From positions 2,852,001-2,916,000 of the forward strand of contig NZ_AP027141.1 of assembly GCF_027943945.1 (NCBI RefSeq): 64,000 nt of DNA. Direction: 5' to 3'. The translations under genes were made by a program, and so were the position numbers. Of the stretch, positions 1-7,847 are shown one piece after another. Position 1 is the first letter of the stretch, and the number at the start of each line of letters is the position of its first letter. This stretch comes from Microbacterium terricola (GTDB taxonomy: Bacteria > Actinomycetota > Actinomycetes > Actinomycetales > Microbacteriaceae). Below the pieces are notes generated by a model, which was not told the origin of the DNA, made no database searches, and saw nothing but the letters and a program-made list of their open reading frames with translations.

Positions 1-670
1 GATGGCCGGTGTGACCTCCCTGCTGCACGACGGCCTGTCGTGGGGGCCGATGATCGACGGCGACCTCATCGCCGAGCCCACCATCGAGGCGCTGCGCTCC
101 GGAATCGGCGCCGACAAGCCGCTCGTGCTCGGCGCGACGGACGACGAGTTCTCGATGGCGCTCGACGGGGCGAAGGGGAAGCTGCGGCTCGTCCCCGCCG
201 GTCTCGCGCTCGGGCGACTGCTGCCGGACGCCGCGGTGCGGAAGGCGTACCTCGCCGCCAACACCGCGCAGCGCCGCAAGGGCACCGCGGCCGTGCTCGG
301 CCGGTTCGTCTCCGACTGGGTGTTCCGCCGCACTGTCGTGCAGGTGGCCGAAGCACGCGGCGTCGCCCCCACCTGGGCGTACCGGTTCGCGTGGGCCTCA
401 CCGGTGAACGGCTGGGCGTGCCACTGCCTCGACGTGCCCTTCTGGTTCGATGTGCTCGACGCCGAAGGGGTGGGGGCCATCGCGGGGCCGCGCCCGCCGC
501 GGGGGCTGGCGGCAGCATCCCACGGCTCCGCCGTCGCGTTCATCCGCGACGGGGACCCGGGCTGGACGCCGTGGTCGGCTCACCCCGGGATCGCGCGCGT
601 CTTCGACGCCGACGCGACGAGCCCGGATGTGCAGGCCGACGCCTTCGCCTCGGCGCGCGCGCTCGTCTGA
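1..670 (+). CDS. type B carboxylesterase/lipase, C-terminal part (5' end outside window)
   Basis: This is the last 222 residues of an alpha/beta-hydrolase of the para-nitrobenzyl esterase/carboxylesterase family, which hydrolyses carboxylic esters in the cytoplasm. The family marks seen are GPMIDGDLI near residue 16 of the fragment (the usual G-P-V-x-D-G block before the C-terminal subdomain), the acid-bearing segment TDDEFS near residue 46, and the His block ACHCLDVPFWF with the probable catalytic His at fragment residue 141. The nucleophile Ser elbow must lie upstream, off the window. The frame is open to the first base, so the ATG at base 2 is internal. It converges on the oxidoreductase ending at 738. 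The exact ester substrate cannot be told from this part. Confidence 0.8.
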   Translation, partial: MAGVTSLLHDGLSWGPMIDGDLIAEPTIEALRSGIGADKPLVLGATDDEFSMALDGAKGKLRLVPAGLALGRLLPDAAVRKAYLAANTAQRRKGTAAVLGRFVSDWVFRRTVVQVAEARGVAPTWAYRFAWASPVNGWACHCLDVPFWFDVLDAEGVGAIAGPRPPRGLAAASHGSAVAFIRDGDPGWTPWSAHPGIARVFDADATSPDVQADAFASARALV

Positions 671-694
671 GCGGACTCAGCCCAGACGAGCCGG

Positions 695-735
695 CGCTCG
701 TTGAGCGAGGGAGCGCAGCGACCGAGACGAAACGG
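695..735. repeat. short intergenic repeat (CTCGTTGAGCGAG... type)
   Basis: Between two convergent genes lies a 41-base stretch running from CGCTCGTTGAGCGAG to CGAGACGAAACGG. The same block (CTCGTTGAGCGAG, then GCG-AGCG/GAAGCG, then CGAGACGAAACG) occurs twice in tandem inside a coding region at 23928-24035. CTCGTTGAGCGAG itself is a small palindrome. From memory, elements of this type are widespread between genes in Microbacteriaceae, but that was not searched here. Confidence 0.6.
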
Positions 736-737
736 GC

Positions 738-1724
738 TCAGCTCAGCGCAGGGATGACCTCGGTCTCGAACAGCTGCGCACCCGACCGGTCGTACGCCAG
801 CTCGGGGAAGTAGTGGATCGCATACGTCATGCCCACATCGGCCATGGCGCGCAGCCGCTCGATCACCTGCGCCGGCGTGCCCACGAGGGCCACGCCGGAC
901 CGGTAGTCGTGCATGAAGGCGTCGAGGCGGTCACCGAGGAAGGGCGCGACGCGCGCCTCGATCGCGTCGAGGCGGCGGGCGACGTCGGCGTCGTCCACCC
1001 CGACCACGGTGTTGAAGTTCGCGGACAGCACGATCTCGGAGATGTCGCGCCCGACCGCCTCCCCGTGCCGGGCGAGGATCTCGCGCTTGTGGGCGAACTC
1101 CGTGGGGTTCGAGGCCCAGTTCGCGTAGTCGGCGTACTTGGCGACGGTGCGCAGCGTCTTCTTCTCCCCGCCGCCGGCGACCCAGATCGGGATGCCGCCC
1201 GCCTGCACGGGCAGCGGCCGCACGATCGCGCCGTCGACCTGGAAGTGCGTTCCCGCCAGCGTCGCCGTGCCGGTCTCCCACGCCTGCTTCATGATCTGGA
1301 CACCCTCGTCGAGGGCGCCCAGCCGGTCGGCGATCGCGGGGAAGCCGTAGCCGTACGCGCGCCACTCGTGCTCGTACCAGCCGCCGCCGATGCCCATCTC
1401 GACCCGCCCGCCGGAGACGTGGTCGACGGTCGCGGCCACCTTGGCCAGGTACGCGGGATTGCGGTAGCCCATGCTCGTGCACATCTGGCCGAGACGGATG
1501 CGGTCGGTCACCGCCGCGAACGCGGCCATCAGCGTCCACGCCTCGTGCGTCGCCTCCTCGCTGACCACCGGCACCGTGTGGAAGTGGTCGTAGACCCAGA
1601 GCGACTCCCACGGCCCCTCGTCGGCGCGCTGCGCGAGCGTGCGCATCACCCGCCACTGGTCAGACGGCTCGATGCCGACGAGGTCGTGACGCCAGCCCTG
1701 GGGGATGAAGGTTCCGAATCGCAT
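738..1724 (-). CDS. LLM-class F420-dependent oxidoreductase
   Basis: A 328-residue luciferase-like (bacterial luciferase fold) oxidoreductase, cytoplasmic, expected to use coenzyme F420 (or FMN) as hydride carrier; the substrate is unknown. The protein begins MRFGTFIPQGWR and carries the subfamily features GIGGGWYEHEWRAYG near residue 100 and GGGEKKTLRTVAKYAD, which contact the flavin phosphate. I chose the ATG at 1724 because it places the first beta strand at the N-terminus; an in-frame ATG at 1742 would add six residues. The window also encodes CofE (41739-42518), so F420 is probably made by this organism. It is transcribed alone, with a large inverted repeat just upstream. Confidence 0.85.
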   Translation of the reverse strand: MRFGTFIPQGWRHDLVGIEPSDQWRVMRTLAQRADEGPWESLWVYDHFHTVPVVSEEATHEAWTLMAAFAAVTDRIRLGQMCTSMGYRNPAYLAKVAATVDHVSGGRVEMGIGGGWYEHEWRAYGYGFPAIADRLGALDEGVQIMKQAWETGTATLAGTHFQVDGAIVRPLPVQAGGIPIWVAGGGEKKTLRTVAKYADYANWASNPTEFAHKREILARHGEAVGRDISEIVLSANFNTVVGVDDADVARRLDAIEARVAPFLGDRLDAFMHDYRSGVALVGTPAQVIERLRAMADVGMTYAIHYFPELAYDRSGAQLFETEVIPALS

Positions 1725-1754
1725 TGGTCCAGCATCCCCCATCCGCGCCCCATC

Positions 1755-1818
1755 CCGTTTACGGACGGGACACGCCGCATCGCACGGATCGGATGCGGCG
1801 TGTCGCGTCCGTAAACGG
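1755..1818. repeat. 27-bp inverted repeat with 10-nt loop
   Basis: Arms 1755-1781 and 1792-1818 are complementary at 26 of 27 positions and separated by GCACGGATCG; each arm has the core GTTTACGGACG next to GACACGCCGCATC. It lies between the methyltransferase stop (1826) and the oxidoreductase start (1724), both on the minus strand. It could act as a strong hairpin terminator; no T-run follows. Confidence 0.8.
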
Positions 1819-1825
1819 TGCGGGG

Positions 1826-2734
1826 TCAGGGCGAGACGACGAGCCGGGCGTGGGGCATGCGCGCGGTCATCACCGCGATCGCCTCGGGGTTGTCGTCGAC
1901 CAGGATGGCGTGACGCCCCAGCGCCGAGGCGACGGCCCCGGTCGTGCCGCTGCCGGCGAAGAAGTCGAGCACGCGATCCCCGGGACGACTCGAGGCCTGC
2001 ACGATGCGGCGCAGGATCCCCTCGGGCTTCTGGGTGGGGTACCCGGTCTTCTCGCGCCCCGTGGTCGGGACGATCGTGTGCCACCAGACGTCGGTGGGGA
2101 GCTTGCCGCGGGCAGCCTTCTCCGGCGTGACGAGACCCGGGGCCATGTAGGGCTCGCGGTCGACGGCGGTGCTGTCGAACCAGTACCGATCCGGGTCCTT
2201 GACGTAGACCAGGATCGTGTCGTGCTTCGTGGGCCAGCGGCTCCTGCTCTTCGCCCCGTAGTCGTAGGCCCAGATCAGCTCGTTGAGGAAGTGCTCACGG
2301 CCGAACAGCGCGTCGAGCAGCACCTTCGCGTAGTGCGCTTCGCGATAGTCGAGATGCAGGTACAGCGTGCCGTCGTCGGCCAGGAGCCGCCACGCCTCGA
2401 CCAGTCGCGGCTCGAGGAAGCCCCAGTAGTCGTCGAACCGGTCGTCGTAGCGGCGCAGGTCGCCGACCAGTCGCTCGTAGTCGCGGCCCCGATACCCGGC
2501 CTTGACCTGCCCACCCGCCGAGGGCGCATCACGCGGCACCGCGGTCTCGACCGCGCGCCCGCGCGAGCGCCCGGTGTTGAACGGCGGATCGAGGTAGATG
2601 AGGGTGACCGAGCCGTCGGCGAAGCCGCGGACCACGTCGAGGTTGTCGCCCTGGTGGATCTCCACCGACCCTGCGGCGGGATCGGCGAGCGGAGGCTCAG
2701 CGTCCGCGGCCGGCTCCGGTGCCTGGCCGGTCAC
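1826..2734 (-). CDS. site-specific DNA methyltransferase (beta-class N4/N6 type)
   Basis: A 302-residue AdoMet-dependent DNA methyltransferase. The catalytic motif IV is YLDPPFNTG near residue 45 and the AdoMet motif I is DFFAGSGTTGA near the C-terminus, so the order IV...I marks the beta class. A WPTKHDTILVYVKD segment is typical of phage/orphan and type III-like enzymes. The GTG start at 2734 overlaps the stop of the upstream lipoate ligase gene as GTGA, so translation is coupled. No restriction endonuclease gene is next to it, so it looks like an orphan enzyme. The target sequence cannot be deduced. An inverted repeat lies just downstream. Confidence 0.85.
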   Translation of the reverse strand: MTGQAPEPAADAEPPLADPAAGSVEIHQGDNLDVVRGFADGSVTLIYLDPPFNTGRSRGRAVETAVPRDAPSAGGQVKAGYRGRDYERLVGDLRRYDDRFDDYWGFLEPRLVEAWRLLADDGTLYLHLDYREAHYAKVLLDALFGREHFLNELIWAYDYGAKSRSRWPTKHDTILVYVKDPDRYWFDSTAVDREPYMAPGLVTPEKAARGKLPTDVWWHTIVPTTGREKTGYPTQKPEGILRRIVQASSRPGDRVLDFFAGSGTTGAVASALGRHAILVDDNPEAIAVMTARMPHARLVVSP

Positions 2735-3780
2735 GGGACGCGGTGCAGCCACGCGTCGGTCGCGAACTTCGACGCCACGAGCGCCTCCGCCTCGGCCACC
2801 TCGTCGTCGGTGACGCGCCCCTCGGTCGCGCCGTACAGCGTGGTGAAGGTCGAGGTCAGCGCGGCGATGATCTCCTCGCGGGGCATCCCGGTCTGGCTCC
2901 GCAGCGGATCGACGCGCTTCGCGGCCGAGGTCGTGCCCTTGTCGCTGAGCTTCTCGCGGCCGATGCGCAGCACGTCGGTGAGCACCTCGCCGTCCATGTC
3001 GTAGCTGAGGCTGGCGTGGTGCAGCACTCCCCCGTTGGCGAGGCGCTTCTGGGCGGCTCCGCCGATCTTGCCGTCGGGGCTCGCGATGTCGTTGAGCGGC
3101 TTGTACGTCGCGTCGATCCCGAGCGCGCGCAGCCCCTGCAGCACCCAGTCGTCGAGGAACGCATACGAGTCGGCGAAGGTCATCCCCGCGACGAGGGATG
3201 CCGGCACGTACAGCGAGTACGTGATGATCCACTCCGAGGAGATCAGCATCGCGCCGCCGCCGGAGATGCGCCGCACGACCTCGAAGCCGTGCCGCTCCGC
3301 CCCGTCCGGGTCGACCTCGTTGCGATACGACTGGAACGAGCCGATCACCACCGCCGAGGAGTCCCACTTCCAGAACCGCAGCGTCGGGCGCCGCCGACCG
3401 TCGCCGACGCGGGTGGTGAGCACCTCGTCGAGCGCCAGGTTCATGTGCGGCGAGCGCGCCTCGTCGAGCACGACCTCCCACTCGAAGTCGCGCCAGCCGG
3501 GCGCCGTGATCAGCGCGCGGCGCACGGCCGTGCCCACAGATTCGGGCGTGAATCCGAGCAGCTGGGCACCCTCAGGCAGCGCCGCGCGCACCGCCGCCGC
3601 GATCGTCGCCACATCCGCGGTGAGCGGGAGCCCCGTCACCGCCGCGTCGATGTCGGCGAGCGCGTCATCCGGCTCGAGGAAGAAGTCGCCCGCGAGGTGG
3701 AAGTCCGCGATGCGGCCGTCGCGCTCCTCGAGGTCGACGACGACCAGCTTGCCGCCGGGGACCTTGTATTCGCCGTGCAT
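2731..3780 (-). CDS. lipoate-protein ligase A family protein
   Basis: A 349-residue member of the biotin/lipoate ligase superfamily, expected to activate lipoate (or octanoate) with ATP and attach it to the E2/H proteins of 2-oxoacid dehydrogenase and glycine cleavage complexes. Residues 1-90, starting MHGEYKVPGGKLV, resemble the small accessory domain that in E. coli LplA is C-terminal; here it is N-terminal. The catalytic domain follows, with RRISGGGAMLI (substrate pocket) and DIASPDGKIGGAAQ, whose Lys normally binds the lipoyl adenylate. The stop overlaps the methyltransferase start by 4 bases, an unexpected operon partner. It could be an octanoyl transferase rather than a lipoate ligase. 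Confidence 0.8.
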   Translation of the reverse strand: MHGEYKVPGGKLVVVDLEERDGRIADFHLAGDFFLEPDDALADIDAAVTGLPLTADVATIAAAVRAALPEGAQLLGFTPESVGTAVRRALITAPGWRDFEWEVVLDEARSPHMNLALDEVLTTRVGDGRRRPTLRFWKWDSSAVVIGSFQSYRNEVDPDGAERHGFEVVRRISGGGAMLISSEWIITYSLYVPASLVAGMTFADSYAFLDDWVLQGLRALGIDATYKPLNDIASPDGKIGGAAQKRLANGGVLHHASLSYDMDGEVLTDVLRIGREKLSDKGTTSAAKRVDPLRSQTGMPREEIIAALTSTFTTLYGATEGRVTDDEVAEAEALVASKFATDAWLHRVP

Positions 3781-3814
3781 GCGACCAGCCTAGAGTCGCG
3801 CAGGGCGCGCGGCG

Positions 3815-4684
3815 TCAGTCCCGGGCGGCGAAGCGCTGGTCGAGCCAGGCGAGCAGGTCGCCGCGCACGTCCGCCTGGGCGACCTCGTTGAAGATCTCGT
3901 GGCGCGCGCCTGGGTACACGAGCGTGGTCACATCCGTGAACCCGGAGCGCTGCCGGTAGGCGTCGGCCAGCCGGTGCACGCTGCGCGGACCGCCGACCGG
4001 GTCGTCGCGACCGACCATCAGCAGAGTCGGGATGTCGCGTCCGAGACCCTTGCGCGGCTTGCCGATGATGCGCAGGGTGTCGAGCGGCCCGAACAGCTGC
4101 GGCAGGGTGCGGGTGGTCGTGAGCGGGTCGTCGAGGAAGGCACGTCCCACCTCGAGGTCGGACGACAGCCATTCGGTGCCCAGTGCGTCGGGGCCGCGCC
4201 AGGCCTTGTTGAGGTCGCCGGAGTTGAGCGAGCCGGGCCAGCGCAGCGACGACCCGCTGAGCACGAGTGCGTCGTAGGCCTCCGGATGCTGGTTCACCAG
4301 GATCTGCGCGAGGAACGACCCCCACGAGTGGCCCAGCAGCACGAGCGGCAGCCCGGGGTTCTCGGCGCGGATCAGACCGGTCAGATGCCAGATCGCCGCG
4401 ACTGCCGCGCGCAGCCCGCCCGGACCGAGGGTTCCGAGCTTCGCGGCGTCGCCGCCGTGCTGCCCCATGCCGGTGCGACCGTGGCCGCGGTGGTCGTCGG
4501 CATAGACGATGTACCCCTCCGCGGTGAGGGCTGCGATGGTGGCCGCATAGCGGCCGGCGTGCTCGCCGACGCCGTGCAGCAGCTGCACGACGGCGCGCGG
4601 GGTCGTCGCGGCGGGGTGGACGTCGTAGATGATCTCGACGCCGTGCGCGTCCGTGAAGGAACGGGCTTCGGTGGGCTCGGGCAT
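3815..4684 (-). CDS. alpha/beta hydrolase, monoacylglycerol lipase/lysophospholipase-like
   Basis: A 289-residue serine hydrolase. It has the oxyanion segment LLHGVGEHAGRY (residues 36-47), which is the signature of the monoacylglycerol lipase/PldB group, the nucleophile elbow GHSWGS with Ser120, an acid near MVGRDDPVGG and the catalytic His in PGARHEIFNE. There is no signal peptide, so it acts in the cytoplasm, probably on monoacylglycerols or lysolipids, though the substrate is unproven. It is transcribed away from the MarR gene and its stop is 34 bases from the lipoate ligase start, so the two may share a transcript. Confidence 0.8.
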   Translation of the reverse strand: MPEPTEARSFTDAHGVEIIYDVHPAATTPRAVVQLLHGVGEHAGRYAATIAALTAEGYIVYADDHRGHGRTGMGQHGGDAAKLGTLGPGGLRAAVAAIWHLTGLIRAENPGLPLVLLGHSWGSFLAQILVNQHPEAYDALVLSGSSLRWPGSLNSGDLNKAWRGPDALGTEWLSSDLEVGRAFLDDPLTTTRTLPQLFGPLDTLRIIGKPRKGLGRDIPTLLMVGRDDPVGGPRSVHRLADAYRQRSGFTDVTTLVYPGARHEIFNEVAQADVRGDLLAWLDQRFAARD

Positions 4685-4743
4685 GCACCGACTCTAGAGG
4701 TCGCACCGGTTCCGCACCCGATCCGCGCCGGTACTCCCTCGCA

Positions 4744-4781
4744 TTTACTTAGCAAGGCTAATGAGCTAAGCTAACTAATCT
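4744..4781 (+). promoter_or_regulatory. MarR-type operator and promoter region
   Basis: In an A+T-rich island just before the MarR gene, TTAGCAAGGCTAA (4749-4761) is a perfect inverted repeat TTAGC-N3-GCTAA, followed by two more GCTAA copies at 4765 and 4770. A weak promoter TTTACT (4744-4749), 17 bases, TAAGCT (4767-4772) fits around it, with a start near the ATG. The layout suggests self-repression of the MarR/MFS pair; no SD is visible before the ATG. Confidence 0.6.
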
Positions 4782-5228
4782 ATGCCGCCGACTCCAGAGC
4801 CCCCTGCCATCGACCTCGCCCACGCCGCATCCGATCTGCGGATGGCGACGTTCCGCCTCGCCCGGCGCCTGCGCGCACAGCAGGCGGTCGACACGATGAG
4901 CGACGGGCAGTACGCGGTGCTCGCCGCACTCAAGGTGCACGGCCCGCACACCCTCGGCGAGCTGGCCGATCGCGAGCGGGTCTCCGCCCCCTCGATGAAC
5001 CGCACAGTGAACTGCCTCGAGGAGCTCGGCTACCTCAGCCGCACGCCCGACACCGACGACCGCCGCAAGGTCAACATCGCCCTCACCGAGGCGGGGCTGG
5101 GCGTCGTCGACGAGACGACGCGCCGCCGCGACGCGTGGCTCGAGGGCGCGCTCTCGTCGCTGTCCGCCGACGACCTCGAGACGGTCGCCCGCGCGGCGGA
5201 CCTGATGCGGGAGGTGGCCGCACGATGA
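4782..5228 (+). CDS. MarR family transcriptional regulator
   Basis: A 148-residue winged-helix regulator. The helix-turn-helix is at about residues 58-82 (TLGELADRERVSAPSMNRTV) and the wing carries the typical DTDDRRKVNIALT motif. Members of this family usually repress an adjacent exporter and release DNA when they bind a small phenolic or toxic ligand. The gene overlaps the MFS gene by ATGA, so the two are co-translated, and a clear inverted repeat sits at its own promoter. The ligand is unknown. Because the ATG lies close to the predicted -10, the message may be leaderless. Confidence 0.88.
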   Translation: MPPTPEPPAIDLAHAASDLRMATFRLARRLRAQQAVDTMSDGQYAVLAALKVHGPHTLGELADRERVSAPSMNRTVNCLEELGYLSRTPDTDDRRKVNIALTEAGLGVVDETTRRRDAWLEGALSSLSADDLETVARAADLMREVAAR

Positions 5229-6559
5229 GCGCCATGTTCCGCTCGTTCGCCGTCTTCAACTACCGGGTCTGGTTCATCGGCGCCCTGGTGTCCAACATCG
5301 GCGCCTGGATGCAGGCGACCGCCCTCAGCTGGGTGGTGCTCACCGAGCTCACGAACAACGACGCCGGTGCGATGGGCGTCACGATGGCGCTGCAGTTCGC
5401 GCCGCCGCTGCTGCTGGTGGGAGTCACCGGCTGGGTCGCCGACCGGTTCGAGCGCCGCCGTCTGCTGATGCTCACGCAGAGCCTGCTCCTGGTGCTCGGT
5501 CTCGCCATCGGCGTCATGCTGCTGCTCGGCGCGATGACCCTGCCGATCATGTACGGCTTCGCCCTCGCGCTCGGTGTGGTCTCGGCGTTCGACAATCCCG
5601 CCCGGCAGGCCTTCGTCTCGGATCTGGTGAGCCGCGAGAACGCCTCCAACGCGGTCGCGCTCAACGCCGCCTCCTTCAACGGCGCGCGCATGATCGGCCC
5701 CGCGGTGGCCGGCATCGTGATCGTCGCCGTCGGCACCGGCTGGGTGTTCCTCGTCAACGCGGTCACCTTCCTCGCGATGATCGTCGCGCTGCGGCTCATC
5801 CGCATCGATGACCTCATCCCCCGCGCGAAGGCGACCGGGGCGGCGCGCCTGGCCGACGGGTTCCGCTACGTCGGGCGACGCCCCGACCTGCTCGTGACGT
5901 TCGCGATGGTGTTCCTGCTCGGCGCCTTCGGCATGAACTTCCCGATCTTCGCCTCGACCATGGCGCTCGAGTTCGGCCAGGAAGCCGACGGCTACGGCCT
6001 GCTCAGCTCGATCCTCGCCGTGGGCTCGCTGGCCGGCGCGCTGCTGGCCGCCCGTCGCGACCGCGCCCGCATCCGACTCGTCGTCGGCGGCACCGCACTG
6101 TTCGCGGTGGCCGCGGCGGTGTCCTCGTTCATGCCCACCTACTGGGCATATGCCATCACGCTCATGTTCACCGGATTCGCGGTCGTCACGACCCTGACCA
6201 CCGCGAACGGCTACGTCCAGACCACCACCGACCCGGTGCTGCGTGGCCGCGTGATGGCCCTGTACATGGCGATCCTGATGGGGGGAACGCCGTTCGGTGC
6301 TCCCATCGTCGGCTGGGTGGCATCCGAGTTCGGCCCGCGGTCGGCCATCCTGCTCGGCGCGGCGGCCGCGTTCGTCGCCTTCGCCATCGGGGCGACCTGG
6401 ATGCTGGCATCCGGCCGCGTGCACCGGCACGAGACGAAGCGGTTCACCCTGACGATCGACGAGACCGTCCCGGTGACCGTCATCCGCCCGGAGCCTGAGC
6501 AGTTCAGCGACGAGGTCGCCGGCACCACCCCGATCGCGCTGCCGCGGCCCACGCGCTGA
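5225..6559 (+). CDS. MFS transporter, EntS/DHA3-like drug or siderophore exporter
   Basis: A 444-residue integral membrane protein with about 12 predicted helices. The start MSAMFRSFAVFNYRVWFIGALVSNIG and the loop WVADRFERRRLLM after helix 2 are typical of the DHA3/enterobactin-exporter branch, and residues 108-130 (GVVSAFDNPARQAFVSDLV) match the conserved helix 4-5 motif of that branch. It ends in a 35-residue hydrophilic cytoplasmic tail. The ATG overlaps the MarR stop as ATGA, which argues for a MarR-controlled efflux pump. The substrate cannot be predicted. Two identical palindromes follow its stop. Confidence 0.85.
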   Translation: MSAMFRSFAVFNYRVWFIGALVSNIGAWMQATALSWVVLTELTNNDAGAMGVTMALQFAPPLLLVGVTGWVADRFERRRLLMLTQSLLLVLGLAIGVMLLLGAMTLPIMYGFALALGVVSAFDNPARQAFVSDLVSRENASNAVALNAASFNGARMIGPAVAGIVIVAVGTGWVFLVNAVTFLAMIVALRLIRIDDLIPRAKATGAARLADGFRYVGRRPDLLVTFAMVFLLGAFGMNFPIFASTMALEFGQEADGYGLLSSILAVGSLAGALLAARRDRARIRLVVGGTALFAVAAAVSSFMPTYWAYAITLMFTGFAVVTTLTTANGYVQTTTDPVLRGRVMALYMAILMGGTPFGAPIVGWVASEFGPRSAILLGAAAAFVAFAIGATWMLASGRVHRHETKRFTLTIDETVPVTVIRPEPEQFSDEVAGTTPIALPRPTR

Positions 6560-6598
6560 CGCGCAGCATCCGCCGCTCTTCCGAGCCTCGCGTGTGCG

Positions 6599-6676
6599 CG
6601 AGATCACGTGATCTCGGCGAGCCCACCCGCTATGGGGCACCAGAACATGTGCGCTCATCGAGATCACGTGATCTCG
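6599..6676. repeat. two identical 18-bp perfect palindromes, 60 bp apart
   Basis: CGAGATCACGTGATCTCG occurs at 6599-6616 and again at 6659-6676. Each copy is perfectly self-complementary. They fill the gap between the convergent MFS (ends 6559) and LacI (ends 6692) genes. As RNA each could form a 7-bp hairpin, so they may serve as paired bidirectional terminators; as DNA they look like dimer binding sites with a CACGTG core. Confidence 0.85.
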
Positions 6677-6691
6677 GTGCGCGGGCGACTC

Positions 6692-7696
6692 TCAGCTGCC
6701 GGCGGTCGAGGCTCGCACGACCAGCTCCGGCTGGAACACGATGTGCTCGCGCGGCCGCGCCTCGCCCTGCTGCAGCTCGAGCAGGAGGTCGACCGCGGTC
6801 GAGCCGATCAGCGTGGCCGGCTGACGCACCGAGCTGAGCGGGATGACCGCGGCCGCGGAGAAGTCGATGTCGTCGTAGCCGATCAGGGCGATGTCGTCGG
6901 GCACGCGCACGTCGCCGGTCATCACGAGACTCTGCAGGATGCCGAGGGCGAGCAGGTCGTTCGCGGCGAACACCGCATCAGGACGGGCGGATGCGTCACG
7001 CTGCAGGATGCGGGCGCCGGCCCGCCGACCCTCCTCCACCGTCAGCGCGTCGGTGCCGATGAACTCGATGGACGCACCGGCGTCGGCCACGGCGCCCTGC
7101 GCGCCGGCGAGGCGGTCGGAGACCTGGCGGATCGAGACGGGCCCGCCCACGAACGCGATGCGCCGGCGTCCGATGTCGAGCAGATGACGTGCGGCGATGC
7201 GGCCGCCCTCGACGTCGTCCACCGCGACCGACGCGAACGTCGGATCGTGCGACTCGCGGTCGACCAGGACCGTCGGGATGCCGCGGTCGCGCATCCGGCT
7301 GAGGCGGGGCAGGTTCTCGGCGACCGGGGTCACCAGCACCCCGAAGACGCGCTGCTGCTCGAACAGATCGAGGTGCGTCGCCTCCCTGTCCTGCCGCTCG
7401 TCGCTGTTGGCCACCAGGACGGAGAGCCCGTGCTCGCCCGCACGCTCCTCGGCACCGCGCGCGACCTCCGTGAAGAACGGGTTGCGCAGGTCGAGGACGA
7501 CCAGCCCGATCGTGCGGCTGCGCCCCGCACGTAGCTGGCGGGCCGCGTCGTTGCGCACGAACCCGAGTCGCTCGATCGACGCCTGCACCCGGGCCACCGT
7601 CTCGGCGCCGACCTTCTCGGGCCGGTTGAGCACATTCGACACCGTGCCGACCGACACACCGGCGTCGTCGGCGACGTCCCGCACGCTGACCGTCAT
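6692..7696 (-). CDS. LacI family regulator of the rhamnose operon
   Basis: A 334-residue repressor with an N-terminal helix-turn-helix (VRDVADDAGVSVGTVSNVLNRP, residues 5-26 in broken form) and a periplasmic-binding-protein-like sensor domain from about residue 60. It is divergent from the rhamnose ABC genes, with two similar ATGAAACGA-type operators in the shared region, one over its own promoter zone and one just after the probable start site of the rhamnose operon. A strong SD (GAAGGAGGG) precedes the ATG at 7696. Most likely it represses the operon without rhamnose or a pathway intermediate; the effector is inferred from context only. Confidence 0.88.
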   Translation of the reverse strand: MTVSVRDVADDAGVSVGTVSNVLNRPEKVGAETVARVQASIERLGFVRNDAARQLRAGRSRTIGLVVLDLRNPFFTEVARGAEERAGEHGLSVLVANSDERQDREATHLDLFEQQRVFGVLVTPVAENLPRLSRMRDRGIPTVLVDRESHDPTFASVAVDDVEGGRIAARHLLDIGRRRIAFVGGPVSIRQVSDRLAGAQGAVADAGASIEFIGTDALTVEEGRRAGARILQRDASARPDAVFAANDLLALGILQSLVMTGDVRVPDDIALIGYDDIDFSAAAVIPLSSVRQPATLIGSTAVDLLLELQQGEARPREHIVFQPELVVRASTAGS

Positions 7697-7734
7697 CGGC
7701 CCTCCTTCGTTGGTGCACTCTATCCAACACCCGA

Positions 7735-7748
7735 ATGAAACGACTCAC
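7735..7748. promoter_or_regulatory. LacI-type operator O1
   Basis: ATGAAACGACTCAC matches the second operator (7812-7825) at 12 of 14 positions. It lies just upstream of a -10-like TAGAGT for the LacI gene (7717-7722, minus strand), so it could mediate autoregulation. Confidence 0.6.
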
Positions 7749-7767
7749 TCACGATCTCCCCGCTCGC

Positions 7768-7797
7768 TTGACAGCCATTCGGCGCGTGCCCTAATCT
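7768..7797 (+). promoter_or_regulatory. sigma-70-type promoter of the rhamnose operon
   Basis: TTGACA at 7768-7773 and TAATCT at 7792-7797 are separated by 18 bases, an unusually good match for this genome. The start of transcription would be near 7804, just before operator O2, and the SD GGAGAGA (7834-7840) precedes the first gene's ATG at 7848. Confidence 0.75.
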
Positions 7798-7811
7798 CGC
7801 ATTCGCAGGGC

Positions 7812-7825
7812 ATGAAACGATTCAT
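7812..7825. promoter_or_regulatory. LacI-type operator O2
   Basis: ATGAAACGATTCAT is an inverted repeat ATGAA-N4-TTCAT with the CG centre typical of LacI-family sites. It sits right after the predicted transcription start of the rhamnose operon, where a bound repressor would block RNA polymerase. Confidence 0.75.
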
Positions 7826-7847
7826 CCCTCAATGGAGAGAGTGGGTG

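Noticed and set aside
7197..7847. N-terminal extension of the rhamnose ATPase gene
   Set aside because: The frame is open upstream, but it runs through the LacI gene and the promoter/operators; the SD and family start support 7848.
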